From NCBI RefSeq assembly GCF_964204645.1, contig NC_134029.1, positions 16,200,450 through 16,264,449 of the forward strand: a stretch of DNA of 64,000 nt, read 5' to 3'. This stretch comes from Tubulanus polymorphus. Taxonomy: Eukaryota; Nemertea; Palaeonemertea; Tubulaniformes; Tubulanidae. Both the position numbers and the translations under genes were made by a program. Under the pieces are notes generated by a model that saw only the letters and a list, made by a program, of their open reading frames with translations, made no database searches and was not told where the DNA came from. Positions within the stretch are counted from its first letter, which is position 1. Each line of letters begins with the position of its first letter. This document shows, piece by piece, positions 61,566-64,000 of this stretch.

Positions 61566-61836
61566 TTACTCTCTACATCTTATAACTAATTCATAAATTA
61601 CAGGGAAATTATCTAAATCAATTAAGTATCCATTGTGATTTCTAATTTCTAATTTTAAATTATTGAATTTAGGAATGCATGGTTTGAAATCACATTCTGT
61701 TAAATTATAATTTATTTGAGTTCCAAATTCTTTAACATTCTTCAATGGTAAAATGTTTAGTAAACCAGAATTACAAGTTATATCTTTAGTTGCTTTGAAT
61801 GTTTTTGTAGGATCGATTAAATTGCAATAAATATAC
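61566..61836 (-). pseudogene. Penton-like protein, C-terminal 90 residues, copy B
   Basis: Matches the end of 35516-36274 from YIYCNLIDPTKTF to IYELVIRC. Polinton similarity stops at 61836 inside a TAAATATA segment; the ATG at 61856 lies in unrelated flanking DNA, so there is no true start. Confidence 0.85.
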
Positions 61837-62800
61837 AAGAGCCCCAAGGGGCACAATGGCCAGCCTGTCAGATTTGCTTTTTATAAATGATGTAATTTGT
61901 GGGTTATATTTATCAATATACACTCCCTGCTCAATGTCATTTACATAGTACAATCGTGTGTTAACACAGACAGCAGGAGCGAATGTAATATAGAAATACT
62001 AAGTTATTGTATTGTTCAACGCCCCTGGTGGCCATATACAAAAACCAATGAGCTTGAAACTCACCAAGATCATAGACCATGTCATGAGCTACATCTTTCC
62101 AATTGATTGTGGTAGCAAAATATGCATAGGTACGAATGTAATATAGAAATACTAAGTTATTGTATTGTTCAACGCCCCCTGGTGGCCATAAACAAAACCA
62201 ATGAGCTTGAAACTCACCTCAATCATAGAACATGTCATGAGCTACAACTTTCCAATTAATTATGGTAGCAAAATATGCTTAAGTATCAAAATGATGTGGC
62301 AAAACTTTTTTTCCACCTATGAATGAGTACTGATGACCCCAATATGGCCGCCAATTGCGTCATAATCGCCTGGTCAAAAATAACCTCTCGGATATAAAAG
62401 ATCCCTTTCCAAAGAATACCCATTACAAATTGCAATGAAAAATGGCACACCATTAGAAAGCTACAGGACTCAGAATTCAGGCCAAAATTAAAATGTTTGG
62501 GAACAAAAAAGGTCACAGGACGGCCATCTTGAGTCCGATCGACCCAATTTTTCTCATGCCGATGGGCCCTTGGGGGATACAAATATATACGAATGATCAA
62601 GGTTATTGATAAAAGTGTCTTCAAAATTTCCCTCGAAAACTTCTAAAATGTGTAAAAAGTGCTGATTTTGGCGAACAACAATGGCTGCCAGTCGGCCATC
62701 TTGAATCTGACAGGGCCAGTTTTTGGCCTGAAGATGTGTCTAGGGTAGATACACGTATAAACCAAATATCAAGACATTACCTTGAAGCGTCTTCAAAACT
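61837..62800 (+). repeat. Composite dispersed repeat, two 152-bp monomers and tail
   Basis: CGCCCC(C)TGGTGGCCAT occurs at 62021 and 62173, then comes the ATGGCCGCCAATTGCG tail, GGCCATCTTGAGTCCGATCG near 62523 and GGCCATCTTGAATCTGAC near 62694. The final CTGGGACTAAAGTCCC block is replaced by LINE-like sequence from about 62800. Confidence 0.75.
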
Positions 62801-62925
62801 TTGGAACTCTCAAGAACTATCTAGATGGTTATCTCTCGACTCAATAGCTTCAAGACCCATCTCAAAACAACTTTGTTCCATGCAGCATACCATTAACTCT
62901 CGGAAAGCGAATTGGATTTAACATT
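62799..62925 (+). pseudogene. LINE reverse transcriptase C-terminal remnant
   Basis: Short coding traces: WNS early in one frame, then SFKTHLKTTLFHAAYH in another, ending with a stop and CTCTCGGAAAGC. The FK-LKTxLF pattern is the end of many LINE ORF2 proteins (WNxLPxxIRxxxSxxxFKxxLKTxLF). Indels break the frame. Confidence 0.45.
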
Positions 62926-63690
62926 TTTTTGGCAGAATAAAATTTGATTGAATTTGCAATTCGAGCACATGGCTAATTAGCATATCAAGTTCATACACTC
63001 GATTTGGGAAAAGCAATTTTTTGCGAACCTTGCGCAATTGTCAAGGATGAATTTTCTGTAGAGCAAATGAAAATTCCTCCCAAACACCAAATCAACTAAA
63101 GATTTCATAGAAATTGATCTTGAAATACGATTTTAAATCAAAATAAAACTCGGAAGTAAAACAATAGACGATACCGCGGGTTCACGTGAACACCTGATTT
63201 CTGTAAACGAAATGTTGGTTGTGACAAAATTGTTCAGACAGTTTTAGGTGGTAATTAGTACGGAAACGTAACGACCATGGTTGACTTATTCGATGAAATC
63301 AGGCCTATGTGATATCCAAATTTTGACTTTTTTATTCTCCAGACCTCCCTGATATAGAAATAAAAAATTTTGGTGGTACGAATAGTGCAATTACAGCGCC
63401 GACGGCGACAGAGCCGTGTCAGAGATCGGCGGAGTGAAAATTGCGGAGGTGGACGAACACGAAGAAGAAGGCTATTGAGCTACTTGAATCGCGAAAACTC
63501 CTGGCGCGGCCCCGACGCTTTTCGTTGATTAAGTAATACAAATATCAAGCAATGGGTTTTCACAATCTACCGCCATTTCAATATCACTCCAAAATTCAAA
63601 GAAACCTCGAAATATCGAACCGCAACACTTTCGGTAGATATCGGCAGCTGCCCAACCGGGAAACTTATTTGTTGATAGCATCGATAGGAT
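62926..63690. other. No feature recognised
   Basis: Mixed sequence with a GC-richer patch near 63395-63510 (GGCGCCGACGGCGACAGAGC-like). No supported ORF or exon. A promoter or exon of a neighbouring gene is possible but I see no evidence. Confidence 0.35.
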
Positions 63691-63905
63691 CCATCATCTC
63701 CCGTCAAGGGATTCGAACCCACTAAGCTAAAGCCGTGCCACAATCGGGTCGGGCCAATCACAGCGCTTGTAACAAACCACATTAGGCTTCTGTGGAATTT
63801 CCCAGTAAATGGGCCAATCAGCGAACACGTAGCGAACGCGGAAGTATTGTCGCGTGTTGATACATGACGTCATGCGCAAAAGCGCCAGTAATGAAATCAC
63901 GATAA
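63691..63905. repeat. Dispersed repeat shared with 20470-20690 and 42712
   Basis: GTCAAGGGATTCGAACCCAC, CAATCACAGCGCTTGTAACA and CCAATCAGCGAAC recur in the same order as at 20470-20690. It continues into TGACGTCATGCGCAA and CCAGTAATGAAATCACG, shared with 42712-42750. So three loci carry parts of one repeat. Confidence 0.7.
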
Positions 63906-64000
63906 TTCACGTGAACAGCTGCTGATATTTTTAGATAAACCAATCACAGGGAAGACACAGCTTCCTGATTGGCTGATAAAAATTGAAATTTTCCCGATTT

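Larger units (their letters stand above)
52030..61836. mobile_element. Polinton copy B, truncated at both ends
   Basis: A second element of the same family and gene order as copy A. It starts beside the DIRS remnant with a fragment of the inner terminal repeat (TTCATATATATATACGCATG and TAACTTCTAAAATCAATG) and stops inside the penton gene near 61836, so the OB-like and polymerase genes are absent. Several genes carry nonsense codons or one-base deletions, yet the ATPase, two membrane proteins and the 113-residue protein are open. No target duplication is seen. Confidence 0.9.

Overview
Kind of genome. The window reads as AT-rich, repeat-packed nuclear DNA of an animal, most likely a marine invertebrate; I cannot name the species. 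The evidence is the spliced C-terminal half of a mitochondrial asparaginyl-tRNA synthetase gene (NARS2), a 5S rRNA-like sequence, a Polinton/Maverick element with a 6-bp target duplication in animal DNA, DIRS retrotransposons, an ISL2EU-type THAP/YqaJ DNA transposon, and many short inverted-repeat elements. Host coding sequence is only a few exons; nearly everything else is mobile DNA.

Layout. 1-5851: a decayed DIRS-like tyrosine-recombinase retrotransposon (Gag, RT-RNase H, recombinase, inverted repeats). 5852-18138: last five recognisable exons of NARS2, with introns filled by a 154-bp repeat family, several MITEs and a 4.7-kb ISL2EU-type element (8046-12780). 18139-20758: MITE, 5S-like sequence, dispersed repeat. 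20758-42583: a candidate unclassified DNA transposon with ends CAGTACCGTAACG and a D/D/E-type protein on the minus strand. Its reading frame is interrupted by a 17.7-kb Polinton (23295-40958, TSD GTGTTG). 42584-48475: foldback elements, Ty3/Gypsy scraps and zinc-finger remnants. 48476-48653: one exon resembling the CLOCK Gln-rich coiled coil. 48898-52029: a second, rearranged DIRS copy on the minus strand. 52030-61836: a second Polinton of the same family, truncated and degenerate. 61837-64000: dispersed repeats and a LINE tail.

How the Polinton genes fit together. The plus strand carries an HNH endonuclease, two small proteins, a DDE integrase with C-terminal chromodomain and an A32/FtsK-like packaging ATPase. 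The minus strand carries a protein-primed family B DNA polymerase (broken three times), an OB-like small protein, a probable penton, several small membrane or coiled-coil proteins, a probable double-jelly-roll major capsid protein and a variable zinc-finger protein. No separate adenain-type maturation protease was recognised. Comparing the two copies shows which breaks are private to each.

Most interesting signal. The Polinton start codons sit in two repeated upstream contexts. Most virion and membrane genes have a run of six or seven T, then 8-10 bases, then ATAAATG. The polymerase, HNH, OB-like and zinc-finger genes instead have an A-rich block followed by TATAATAAATGG. Both contexts are kept in the diverged second copy, which suggests a two-class viral-style promoter system. 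The Polinton ends are also unusual: each is a 207-bp imperfect palindrome followed by a 36-bp perfect palindrome, and the left repeat carries a stray copy of the start of the polymerase gene.
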